Assembly (NCBI GenBank): GCA_020721255.1
Contig: DYND01000017.1
Coordinates: 1-33,279, forward strand
Direction of reading: 5' to 3'
Length of the DNA stretch: 33,279 nt
Origin: Chlorobium chlorochromatii
Lineage (GTDB): Bacteria; Bacteroidota; Chlorobiia; Chlorobiales; Chlorobiaceae
Positions 8,485 to 15,663 of this stretch are shown one piece after another. How positions within the stretch are numbered: the stretch's first letter is position 1; each line of letters opens with the position of its first letter. A program made the translations under genes and the position numbers. The notes under the pieces were generated by a model. It searched no databases, had not been told where the DNA came from, and saw only the letters and a list, made by a program, of their open reading frames with translations.

Positions 8485-8790
8485 ATGAAAATAAAAGCAA
8501 TAGCAAAGGATAATGTTGTTTCTGTCAAAATTCTCATACAGCATGTTATGGAGACAGGGCGACGTAAAGATGAAACTGGTAAAATAGTGCCCGGACATTA
8601 TATCACTGAAATAAACGCGCAGCACAAGGGCGAGATTGTTTTTCAAGCAGAAGTTGGCCCTGGTGTGTCAAAAGATCCTTACCTGGCGTTTCAGTTTACC
8701 GGTGGTGCTGTTGGTGAAACCATCAGTATTTCATGGGTTGACAGCAAAGGTGGCACAGAAAAAACTGATAGCATTATCAGCGCAATGTAA
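8485..8790 (+). CDS. soxZ: SoxZ, partner of SoxY
   Basis: A 101-residue all-beta protein with the SoxZ pattern: VVSVKILIQHVMETGRRKD at about residues 10-28, then HYITEINAQHKGEIVFQAEV and ISISWVDSKGG. It has no signal peptide; SoxZ is known to cross the membrane with Tat-exported SoxY. It starts 40 bases after soxY with an AGAGAGGA ribosome site. Length is typical. Confidence 0.95.
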   Translation: MKIKAIAKDNVVSVKILIQHVMETGRRKDETGKIVPGHYITEINAQHKGEIVFQAEVGPGVSKDPYLAFQFTGGAVGETISISWVDSKGGTEKTDSIISAM

Positions 8791-8815
8791 CTCACAATTC
8801 AACCGACAAGGTGCT

Positions 8816-9673
8816 ATGAAAAAAAAAGTGCGTAACCGTTTTTTCGCTCCGCTGCTTGTGCTCCTGATGTTGCTTGCAACAGTTCGTACTGAAGCAGTCG
8901 ATTATCAAGCAAAAGTACAGGCCGACATCAAGGCGTTCAGAGACTATTTTGCTGCGCAGTTTCCTGATGTTCCGTTTGCGGATTATGCCAATGGAGTTTA
9001 TGCCATTGATGCTGATTCCCGACAGCAATGGTTGGAAATGGAGGAGTTTCCGCCATACGCGCTTTCCGTTGAGGATGGCAAAGCGCTGTTTGAAAAGCCT
9101 TTTGCCAATGGTAAAACCTACGGAAGCTGTTTCCCGAATGGTGGCGCTGTTCGCCATAACTACCCCTACTTCGATGAAAAGAGGGGCACTGTTGTAACAT
9201 TGGAGATGGCAATCAACGAATGCCGCGTTGCCAACGGCGAGAAATCGCTTGCATGCAAAGGTGGCGATATTGCAAAAATATCAGCCTATATGGCCTTTAT
9301 CAGCAGAGGCAATCCGGTTGACGTGAAGGTTGCAAGTGAAGGTGCATACAAAGCGTACATGAAGGGCAAAGAGTTTTTCTATGCAAAGCATGGCAAGTTG
9401 AACATGTCGTGCGCAGGTTGCCACATGGAATTTGCCGGAAAACGTCTCCGTGCGGAAATTCTCAGCCCTGCACTTGGTCACACAACTCATTTCCCGGTCT
9501 ATCGCTCAAAATGGGGTGAAATTGGCACGTTGCACAAACGCTATGGCGGCTGCACGAACGACACCGGCGCTAATGCATTTGCCCCGCAAAGCGAAGAGTA
9601 TCGTAACCTTGAGTTTTTCGAGACTGTTATGTCAAACGGCTTGATTTTTAATGGACCAGCTTCACGTAAATAA
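8816..9673 (+). CDS. soxA: Sulfur oxidation c-type cytochrome SoxA (single haem)
   Basis: A 285-residue periplasmic cytochrome with a Sec signal (about residues 1-27, hydrophobic APLLVLLMLLATV). Only one haem motif is present, CAGCH at 199-203. Cys246 in HKRYGGC is the expected axial, persulfide-prone haem ligand at the active site. Where two-haem SoxA proteins carry the first haem, this protein has isolated cysteines (Cys105, Cys136 and Cys147) but no CxxCH, which is the monohaem form. The reading frame extends upstream into soxZ, but the ATG at 8816 gives the signal peptide and lies 25 bases after the soxZ stop. Confidence 0.95.
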   Translation: MKKKVRNRFFAPLLVLLMLLATVRTEAVDYQAKVQADIKAFRDYFAAQFPDVPFADYANGVYAIDADSRQQWLEMEEFPPYALSVEDGKALFEKPFANGKTYGSCFPNGGAVRHNYPYFDEKRGTVVTLEMAINECRVANGEKSLACKGGDIAKISAYMAFISRGNPVDVKVASEGAYKAYMKGKEFFYAKHGKLNMSCAGCHMEFAGKRLRAEILSPALGHTTHFPVYRSKWGEIGTLHKRYGGCTNDTGANAFAPQSEEYRNLEFFETVMSNGLIFNGPASRK

Positions 9674-9683
9674 GGAGAACGCA

Positions 9684-9995
9684 ATGAAGAGGAACCTACT
9701 ATCCACTGCAGCCCTGCTCTCTGTGATGCTGAGTGCCGGTGACTTACGTGCTGCGGCACCTGATGCCAAAGCATTAATTGAGCAGGCAGAAACAGCACGC
9801 AAAGAGGCGGCAAGCCTCGGGTATGAATGGCGCGATACTGCCGCGCTGATTAAAAAAGCACAGGACGCCCTTGCTGCCGGTCAGGAAGCTGAGGCAAGTA
9901 AATTGGCACAAGATGCACTGCTTGAGGGGCAACAATCTGTTGCACAGGCACACTCCATGCAAAAGAGCTGGCAGACGCTGATTCCCAAGCTATAA
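9684..9995 (+). CDS. soxK: SoxAX-binding protein SoxK (SAXB)
   Basis: A 103-residue small exported protein with a signal at about residues 1-24. The mature part is Ala/Glu/Lys-rich and strongly helical: KALIEQAETARKEAASLG, DTAALIKKAQDALAAGQEAE, then DALLEGQQSVAQAH. This matches the SoxAX-binding protein of green sulfur bacteria, which stabilises and activates SoxAX. Its position between soxA and soxB is the expected one. AAGGAG overlaps the soxA stop and places the start at 9684 rather than at an upstream in-frame ATG at 9651. Confidence 0.9.
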   Translation: MKRNLLSTAALLSVMLSAGDLRAAAPDAKALIEQAETARKEAASLGYEWRDTAALIKKAQDALAAGQEAEASKLAQDALLEGQQSVAQAHSMQKSWQTLIPKL

Positions 9996-10020
9996 TCTTG
10001 AGCCGGTGCCGAAAACGTTA

Positions 10021-10047
10021 CTATCCTGCGCCAAAAACGCGGGATAG
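10021..10047 (+). other. Stem-loop between soxK and soxB
   Basis: CTATCCTGCG (10021-10030) pairs with CGCGGGATAG (10038-10047), with one G-T pair, closing a CCAAAAA loop. No T-run follows, so it is not a classic terminator. It lies 25 bases after the soxK stop, inside the cluster, and could act as an attenuator or as a block to 3' exonucleases protecting the soxJ-soxK transcript. Confidence 0.6.
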
Positions 10048-10091
10048 GGCTATTATAACCAAATCCCACGATCACTAAACCACCAAATTTT

Positions 10092-11846
10092 ATGCAGCTT
10101 TCCCGTCGTGATTTTTTACGGATTCTCGGTATCGCTGGAGCCGCCGGGCTTGTTCCAGGACTTGCCAACAGCGCAACGCATACCAGCGATATGTATCAGA
10201 TGCAGGGTTTTGGCGATGTGCGTTTGATGCACATTACCGATACCCATGCACAGTTAATGCCCATCTACTACCGCGAACCAAACTTGAACCTCGGTGTTGG
10301 CGAAGCTTTTGGACGTCCGCCCCATTTGGTGACTGGTTCACTTTTGAAATATTATGGCATTTCTCCAAATACGCCATTAGCACACGCATACACCCCACTC
10401 AACTACGTTGAAGCAGCGCAAAAATATGGTAAGCTTGGTGGTTTTGCGCACTTGAAAACGCTTGTTGAAAAAGCTCGCGGAGAATTTGGTGCCAGCAAAA
10501 CTCTGCTGTTTGATACCGGCGACACTTGGCAAGGTTCGGGAACCGCATTCTGGAGTCGAGGAAGCGACATGGTTGAGGTGTGTAATCTGCTTGGTGTTGA
10601 TGTGATGACTGGACACTGGGAGTTTACCTATCTCGAAGAGGAGGTACGGAAAAACCTTGCGGCATTTAAAGGCGACTTTGTTGCACAGAATGTGAAAGTA
10701 AAGGAGGATGCGCTCTTTAATGGTGCTCAAGCTTTTGATGAAAACAGTGGGCACGCTTTCCGTCCCTATGTTATGAAAGAGTTGGGCAAGCACCGTATTG
10801 CCGTGATTGGTCAAGCATTTCCATATACGCCAATCGCCAATCCAGGCAGATTTATTCCTAACTGGACATTTGGTATTAATGCCATGGATCTGCAGGAGCT
10901 GGTTCGTACAATCCGTGCCAAAGAAAAACCCGATGCGGTTGTGCTTATTTCACATAATGGCATGGATGTTGATATCAAACTTGCCAGTGAAGTTACCGGC
11001 ATTGATGTGATTTTTGGCGGTCACACCCACGATGCTGTGCCGCAGCCTTTTGTTGTGCGCAACGCTTCAGGCAGAACATTGGTCACCAATGCAGGAACAA
11101 ACGGAAAATTTCTTGCGGTGATGGATTTGAAGCTTGGCAATGGCGGCGTTAAAGAGTTCCGCTACAAGCTGCTGCCGGTTTTTGCCAATGAGCTGAAAGC
11201 GCACAGTGGTATGCAAGCACTTATCAACCAGATCAGGGCACCACATCTCGATAAACTTCAAAAGCCACTTGCCACCGCTGGTTCTCTGCTCTATCGCCGT
11301 AGCAATTTTGATGGACCGTTTGATCAAGTTATCTGCGATGCTTTGCGCAAACGCAACGATGCACAAATCGCACTTTCACCGGGATTCCGCTGGGGTACGA
11401 GCGTTCTGCCAGGGCAAACCATCACTATGGAAAACGTTCTCGATCAAACCTGCATGACCTATCCTGAAACTTATGCGCGGGATATGAGTGGCACGGAAAT
11501 AAAAAATATTCTTGAAGATGTTGCTGATAACCTGTTTAATCCCGATCCTTATTACCAGCAAGGTGGTGATATGGTGCGTGTTGGCGGTATGACTTACCGT
11601 ATTGATCCTGCGGCAGGATTTGGCAAGCGTATTGATGAAATGCGTCTTGATAATGGCGAAGTGGTGGAGGCATCGAAAAAATATCGCGTTGCCGGATGGG
11701 CAACCGTGGGAGCAAAATCCCCGGGTGAACCAGTTTGGGAGACGGTAGCAGCACATCTGCAAGATGTCAAAACCGTTGAAATCAAAAAGCTCAACGTTCC
11801 AATGCTGAAAAATGCCGGTCATAATCCTGGACTCGATTTTTCCTGA
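10092..11846 (+). CDS. soxB: Thiosulfohydrolase SoxB
   Basis: A 584-residue dimanganese enzyme of the 5'-nucleotidase family. It removes sulfate from the SoxY-bound thiosulfonate in the periplasm. A Tat signal (SRRDFLRILGIAGAAG at residues 4-19) starts the protein. Metal-binding blocks are present: HITDTHAQ at about 47-54, DTGDTWQGSGTAF, GHWEFTY (the SoxB form of the usual GNHE block), FGGHTHD and TNAGTNGKFL. The C-terminal nucleotidase domain is complete. No Shine-Dalgarno is seen before the ATG at 10092. Together with the stem-loop 45 bases upstream, this suggests separate control of translation or transcript processing. Confidence 0.97.
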   Translation: MQLSRRDFLRILGIAGAAGLVPGLANSATHTSDMYQMQGFGDVRLMHITDTHAQLMPIYYREPNLNLGVGEAFGRPPHLVTGSLLKYYGISPNTPLAHAYTPLNYVEAAQKYGKLGGFAHLKTLVEKARGEFGASKTLLFDTGDTWQGSGTAFWSRGSDMVEVCNLLGVDVMTGHWEFTYLEEEVRKNLAAFKGDFVAQNVKVKEDALFNGAQAFDENSGHAFRPYVMKELGKHRIAVIGQAFPYTPIANPGRFIPNWTFGINAMDLQELVRTIRAKEKPDAVVLISHNGMDVDIKLASEVTGIDVIFGGHTHDAVPQPFVVRNASGRTLVTNAGTNGKFLAVMDLKLGNGGVKEFRYKLLPVFANELKAHSGMQALINQIRAPHLDKLQKPLATAGSLLYRRSNFDGPFDQVICDALRKRNDAQIALSPGFRWGTSVLPGQTITMENVLDQTCMTYPETYARDMSGTEIKNILEDVADNLFNPDPYYQQGGDMVRVGGMTYRIDPAAGFGKRIDEMRLDNGEVVEASKKYRVAGWATVGAKSPGEPVWETVAAHLQDVKTVEIKKLNVPMLKNAGHNPGLDFS

Positions 11847-12009
11847 TATGCACTATCTTTAAACACGTTTTTATGAATTGAGGGCATCGCCTCACCATTG
11901 TTGAACAGCAATCGAGCAGCACATGCGGGAATAACCGGCAGCAATCGGGAACATCTCTCGGATGCACCAGCTCAACAATCAAGTGATGCTCTTGCTAACA
12001 TTTTGCCCT

Positions 12010-12561
12010 ATGAACAGACAAGGAAAAGCAGTTGTGGTTGCCACTGCACTTATCAGCCTCTTTGCAGTGGCTCCCCATCAGATGCTTGAAGCGAAACCAG
12101 TAGGAAAAACCGCTGTAAGTGCCGTGATGGCGCCAGTGTTTTCAGCTAAAACGGTACAGGGCGAACCACTTTCAAGCCAGCAGCTTGCCGGCAAAGCGTA
12201 CATCGTCAATTTTTTTGGATCGTGGTGCCCTTTCTGTCGTAAAGAGATTCCTGAAATGGTTGCATTGCAGGAGAAGTATGAAAAGAGAGGATTCACCTTT
12301 ATCGGTATGGCTTATAAGGATAATGAAAAAGCGATGCCCGATTTCATTTGGGAGCATAACATCAACTATCCCGTGATTATGGCCGATCCCGGAATTCTGA
12401 AAAGCTTTGGCGCTCAAGTGCAAGGTGGCATTAATGTTGTTCCGCTGCTCTTCGCTGTCGGCAGAGATGGCAGAGTGCAGGCAATTGAGCCAGGCGCACA
12501 AACACATGAGGATCTCGAAAAGCTGATTATCAAGCTCATGCAACATCCAGCAAAACGCTGA
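12010..12561 (+). CDS. soxW: Thioredoxin-like protein SoxW
   Basis: A 183-residue thioredoxin-fold protein with an N-terminal export signal (about residues 1-28). The active site is WCPFC (Cys73/Cys76) in FFGSWCPFCRKEIPEM; a cis-Pro region follows in INVVPLLFAV. SoxW is thought to keep SoxY (and related thiols) reduced in the periplasm. The ATG at 12010 gives a good signal peptide (RQGK then a hydrophobic run); in-frame ATGs at 11962 and 11986 are possible but less fitting. None has a clear Shine-Dalgarno. It is 163 bases after soxB and closes the cluster. Confidence 0.9.
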   Translation: MNRQGKAVVVATALISLFAVAPHQMLEAKPVGKTAVSAVMAPVFSAKTVQGEPLSSQQLAGKAYIVNFFGSWCPFCRKEIPEMVALQEKYEKRGFTFIGMAYKDNEKAMPDFIWEHNINYPVIMADPGILKSFGAQVQGGINVVPLLFAVGRDGRVQAIEPGAQTHEDLEKLIIKLMQHPAKR

Positions 12562-12568
12562 TGAGAAT

Positions 12569-12599
12569 GCCCTGCTTCTGAACCGATAAGAAGCAGGGC
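12569..12599 (+). terminator. Hairpin ending the sox cluster
   Basis: A perfect 11-bp stem, GCCCTGCTTCT (12569-12579) with AGAAGCAGGGC (12589-12599), and a 9-base loop begins eight bases after the soxW stop. No T-run follows, so it may need Rho or act as an mRNA 3'-end stabiliser. Confidence 0.65.
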
Positions 12600-12633
12600 A
12601 CATTGGTGAAGTCAACGTCATCAGCGGTCATTG

Positions 12634-12810
12634 TTATTCGCCCGCCTTCGTGGCATAATCACCAGCAAAATCCATGACACACATTTGCCTATAAACGGGA
12701 TGCGTAGCAATCGCAACACCGACAACAGCAAAACCGCTCTGCAACAGATTTGTTCGATGCCCGCGTGATGGTACGCCATCATCAATAAGCAATGCCGTAA
12801 CAAGACACCC
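12634..12810 (-). pseudogene. CAP/SCP-domain protein, C-terminal remnant
   Basis: On the minus strand, an open stretch of 58 codons ends at TAA (12634-12636). It reads ALLIDDGVPSRGHRTNLLQS, then VVGVAIATHPVYRQ and MCVMDFAGDYATKAGE. This is the last part of bacterial CAP (SCP/PR1-like) domains, in which DDGVPSRGHR...N and the closing CVxDFAG are characteristic. The rest of the domain is absent: the frame closes at a TGA at 12811-12813 and no earlier CAP motif is found in the neighbouring frames. Intact family members are secreted proteins of about 150-300 residues. Confidence 0.65.
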
Positions 12811-12838
12811 TCAGCCTGATTTTATGGGCACGGAGTAG

Positions 12839-13002
12839 GAGTTTCTGCACGACACGGTCAAGGAGATACTCAGTCCGGAAAAAGTGAGGCTATCCAACAA
12901 GGGTTGACGGTAAAACTGATCGGCATCAAGAGCGAATCCTTCACGCACGATAAAGCGACCGGCTATTTAACTGAAAAAATCAAGGGAAAATGTGATAGCT
13001 GA
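12839..13002 (+). pseudogene. DNA methyltransferase, C-terminal remnant with frameshift
   Basis: Two frames join to a continuous sequence. The first, 12839-12904, reads FLHDTVKEILSPEKVRLSNKG. The second, 12904-13002, reads LTVKLIGIKSESFTHDKATG and then YLTEKIKGK. Restoring one missing base near 12904 gives NKGLTVKLIGIK. I recognise this as the tail region found after the catalytic domain in the same family of SPPYWQLKDYGTENQIG methyltransferases whose N-terminus lies at the left edge of this window. A TAG precedes the fragment, and no catalytic part is near. It is a decayed copy. The family match is from memory of the pattern, not from a search. Confidence 0.5.
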
Positions 13003-13122
13003 AGCTAACCGAAGAAAAAAAATCATTTGCTGGGTTTTATGGTACTTGTATTAGAAAATGATCAGGGAATCGTTCATATACGATGAGACTGCAATGTTTG
13101 ATGTGTTTGATGCAGATATTGA

Positions 13123-13284
13123 ATAGCACATTTTGTCTTCTTGTTTGAGGCGGCATTTGAATCTCCGGCATGGCATGAGAACATTGTAAACGAAAGGAGA
13201 GAAGCCTTTTCTGCAGGAACGGTGCAACACTCCGGCTGGGCAGAAACCAAAGAGCGCATAAAAAGGAATCTGTCATGCAGTTGA
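13123..13284 (+). pseudogene. Addiction-module antitoxin, C-terminal remnant
   Basis: A 53-codon open stretch closes at TGA 13282-13284. Its part from 13153 reads FESPAWHENIVNERREAFSA and then SGWAETKERIKRNLS. The pattern PAWH...L.ER......G......W...K.RI is that of small antitoxins paired with RelE/ParE toxins in many environmental bacteria. The N-terminal half is missing and the frame is closed upstream by TGA at 13120-13122. It overlaps the start of the toxin fragment by ten bases, the arrangement of an intact antitoxin-toxin operon. Confidence 0.55.
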
Positions 13285-13337
13285 GGATTTTTGACTCTGC
13301 CGAGAGGGATCTTGAAGATGGCTACCACTTCCTCTAC
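13275..13337 (+). pseudogene. RelE/ParE-type toxin, N-terminal remnant
   Basis: From the ATG at 13275, 21 codons read [20 protein letters not shown], then Tyr. This is the start of the RelE/ParE toxins that pair with the antitoxin type just upstream (M.VRI...A..DL..G..FY). The family resemblance stops at the last codons of pheS, whose TAG is at 13334-13336 on the other strand. About 75 residues of toxin are missing, so the module was cut by a rearrangement whose junction lies within a few bases of the pheS stop. Confidence 0.55.
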
Positions 13338-14359
13338 GCCCCAAACTGCTGCAACATCCGCAAATCATTCTCGAACAGCAACCGTATATCGTCAATCTTG
13401 TACCTGAGCAGCACCGTGCGGTCAACGCCCATACCAAAGGCGTAGCCTGACCACTCTTCGGGGTCTATGCCGCAGTTGCGCATGACGTTGGGGTGTACCA
13501 TGCCGCAGCCCATGATTTCGAGCCAGCCTGATTTTTTGCAGACCTTGCATCCCTTGCCGCCGCAGAGGTAGCAGGTGACATCGACTTCGGCTGATGGTTC
13601 GGTGAAGGGGAAAAAGCTTGGGCGGAACCGGATTTTGACATCGGTGCCGAACATTTGTTTGGCGAAGGAGTAGATGGTGGCCTTGAGGTCGGCGAAAGAG
13701 ACATTCTTGTCGATATAGAGCCCTTCGAGCTGATGGAAGACGCAGTAGCTTCGGGAGCTGATGGCTTCGTTGCGGTAAACCTTGCCCGGGCAGATTACCC
13801 GTATGGGCGGTTTCTGGTCGAGCATCACTCTCACCTGCACCGGGGAGGTGTGGGTTCTGAGGAGCACGTCGGAGCCGGGGTTGCCGCTGGTGATAAAAAA
13901 GGTGTCCTGCATGTCGCGAGCGGGGTGGTCGGGCGGAAAGTTCAGCATGTCGAAGTTGTAGCTGTCAAGCTCAAGTTCGGGGCCGGTTGCTATGCTGAAT
14001 CCCATAGCTGAAAAGATCTGCTTCATTTCGCCAAGCACTTTCTGTACCGGATGTTCGCTGCCGGTGAACGAGCGGCGTCCGGGGAGAGTGAGATCAATAC
14101 AGGGATTGCTGCTGCTTTCGGTTGATGCAAGTCTCTCCTCGGCTTCGGTGAGCTTTGCATCAGCCGTCTGCTTGAGCTGGTTCAGCAACTGACCAATTCG
14201 CGGTTTGTCAGCAGGTTCAACCGATTTGAGCTTGCCGAAAAGAGCTGCAATGAGCCCTTTCCGAACAGTATATTTCAGACGGAAGGCTTCAATATCCGCC
14301 TGCGCTGTAATCTCAAAATCAAGAAGCTCCTGCTGTAAACTGCGAATGCTGTTTTCCAT
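13334..14359 (-). CDS. pheS: Phenylalanine-tRNA ligase alpha subunit
   Basis: A 341-residue class II aminoacyl-tRNA synthetase subunit that charges tRNA-Phe as an alpha2-beta2 enzyme; pheT is not in the window. An N-terminal coiled-coil arm (residues 1-85) precedes the catalytic core: [17 protein letters not shown], motif 2 around [22 protein letters not shown], the [17 protein letters not shown] loop, and motif 3 [18 protein letters not shown]. The ATG at 14359 gives the usual MENSIR start; a longer frame would overlap rplT. The gene has visibly higher G+C (about 55 % by hand count) than its operon partner rplT (about 45 %). It is last in the thrS operon and abuts the gene graveyard. Confidence 0.96.
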   Translation of the reverse strand: MENSIRSLQQELLDFEITAQADIEAFRLKYTVRKGLIAALFGKLKSVEPADKPRIGQLLNQLKQTADAKLTEAEERLASTESSSNPCIDLTLPGRRSFTGSEHPVQKVLGEMKQIFSAMGFSIATGPELELDSYNFDMLNFPPDHPARDMQDTFFITSGNPGSDVLLRTHTSPVQVRVMLDQKPPIRVICPGKVYRNEAISSRSYCVFHQLEGLYIDKNVSFADLKATIYSFAKQMFGTDVKIRFRPSFFPFTEPSAEVDVTCYLCGGKGCKVCKKSGWLEIMGCGMVHPNVMRNCGIDPEEWSGYAFGMGVDRTVLLRYKIDDIRLLFENDLRMLQQFGA

Positions 14360-14381
14360 TATAATAACGGGGTGTAAAAAC

Positions 14382-14729
14382 TTATTTGATAACCGCTTGA
14401 ACAATCTTTGTGAATGCAGCAGAATCGCTTACCGCAATTTCTGCAAGTGCCTTACGGTCAATTTCAAGATTCTGCTTCAGCATAGCATCCATCAATCTTG
14501 AGTAGGTCGTTCCATTTAAACGTGCAGCAGCGTTAATGCGCATAATCCAGAGCGAACGGAACGTGCGTTTTTTAACGCGACGGTCGCGGTAGGCATACTG
14601 TTCTGCTTTATCGACCGCGTGCTTGACGACGGTCAAAACATTGCCGCGTGATCCCCAGAATCCTTTGGCTTTTTTTAATACTCTTTTTCTCCGTGCTTTT
14701 GAGGCAACGGCATTATTGGCTTTAGGCAT
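14382..14729 (-). CDS. rplT: 50S ribosomal protein L20
   Basis: A 115-residue, strongly basic protein of the large subunit that binds 23S rRNA early in assembly. The N-terminal [20 protein letters not shown], the block [20 protein letters not shown], and [19 protein letters not shown] are typical L20. It follows rpmI by 26 bases. In many bacteria L20 represses its own operon through the infC-rpmI leader; whether this applies here cannot be seen directly. Confidence 0.98.
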   Translation of the reverse strand: MPKANNAVASKARRKRVLKKAKGFWGSRGNVLTVVKHAVDKAEQYAYRDRRVKKRTFRSLWIMRINAAARLNGTTYSRLMDAMLKQNLEIDRKALAEIAVSDSAAFTKIVQAVIK

Positions 14730-14755
14730 CGTTGTGTCGAGTTAATGTTAAAAAT

Positions 14756-14950
14756 TTACGCCAGTATCATCCGTTTAATCTGCTGCGCTTTTTTTCCTTC
14801 AAGCAGTGCAGCCTGATGGAGTCGGCGTGAGCGTTTTCTGTTCTTCTTCTCAAGGTTATGCGATCCATTCATGCGTTCACGCTTGATTTTTCCGGATGCT
14901 GTCGTTTTAAACCGTTTGCATGCGCCACGGTGAGATTTCATTTTCGGCAT
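14756..14950 (-). CDS. rpmI: 50S ribosomal protein L35
   Basis: A 64-residue basic protein with the L35 pattern MPKMKSHRGACKRFKTTASG and HNLEKKNRKRSRRL. It sits between infC and rplT, the conserved order of this operon. AAAGGA lies a few bases before the ATG. Confidence 0.98.
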   Translation of the reverse strand: MPKMKSHRGACKRFKTTASGKIKRERMNGSHNLEKKNRKRSRRLHQAALLEGKKAQQIKRMILA

Positions 14951-14998
14951 GATCGTCCTTTATTTTTTTTATAGATAAAACCTTCCAATATCCTCGAA

Positions 14999-15640
14999 TT
15001 ACTCTTCTTCAGTCAGTTCCAGATCCTCGGGAGCCAGCGGAGCAAGTGGCGGTGGTGCGGGCTGATTTGTTTTTGCCCTGATGCGGTCGTACGCATCAAT
15101 TTTCTTTTTGTCGGGATCGAAATACACAAAAAGCTTTTTGCCCTCAAATTTAGGGTCACCATCACGAGTACTGACAATGCTGAGCCTTTCGGTTAAACGT
15201 TCAGCAAGCTCTAAGCCCTTATCCTTATAGATAATAGAGCGCCCGAGAAAAACAATTGTAGCCCTGACTCGATTCCCTTTGCGCAGAAACTCTTCAAGAT
15301 GAGCCGTTTTAAAATCGAAGTCGTGCTTGTCGGTATTCGGATGGAAGCGAAGCTCTTTAAGGGTCGTGGTCTTCTGTTTTTTCTTGAGATCCTTATCACG
15401 CTTGTCCATTTTGTACAACAACCGACCAAGGTTGTCGAACTTGCATACCGGCGGTTCAGCGTTTGGCTGAACTTCGATTAAATCTTGATTCCGCTCTTCG
15501 GCTACCCGCTTGGCATCAATGGTCAACATCACTTGCTGTGTTCCATCCGGAAAAATCATGCGGACTTCCGGAACACGAATTTGTTCGTTGACTCGATAGG
15601 TGAGTTTCGGCTTTTGAGTCGTAACCTTTTGTTTCTTCAT
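14999..15640 (-). CDS. infC: Translation initiation factor IF-3
   Basis: A 213-residue IF-3, which controls start-codon and initiator-tRNA selection on the 30S subunit. The N-domain ([19 protein letters not shown]) and the linker and C-domain ([20 protein letters not shown], then [17 protein letters not shown]) are complete. The last 25 residues form a Pro/Ala-rich then acidic tail ([21 protein letters not shown] begins near 192), longer than E. coli IF-3. The start is ATG, not the rare AUU used for IF-3 autoregulation in enterics. It is 23 bases downstream of thrS. Confidence 0.97.
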   Translation of the reverse strand: MKKQKVTTQKPKLTYRVNEQIRVPEVRMIFPDGTQQVMLTIDAKRVAEERNQDLIEVQPNAEPPVCKFDNLGRLLYKMDKRDKDLKKKQKTTTLKELRFHPNTDKHDFDFKTAHLEEFLRKGNRVRATIVFLGRSIIYKDKGLELAERLTERLSIVSTRDGDPKFEGKKLFVYFDPDKKKIDAYDRIRAKTNQPAPPPLAPLAPEDLELTEEE

Positions 15641-15663
15641 GCGTTGAGGATTTATTTAAATGG

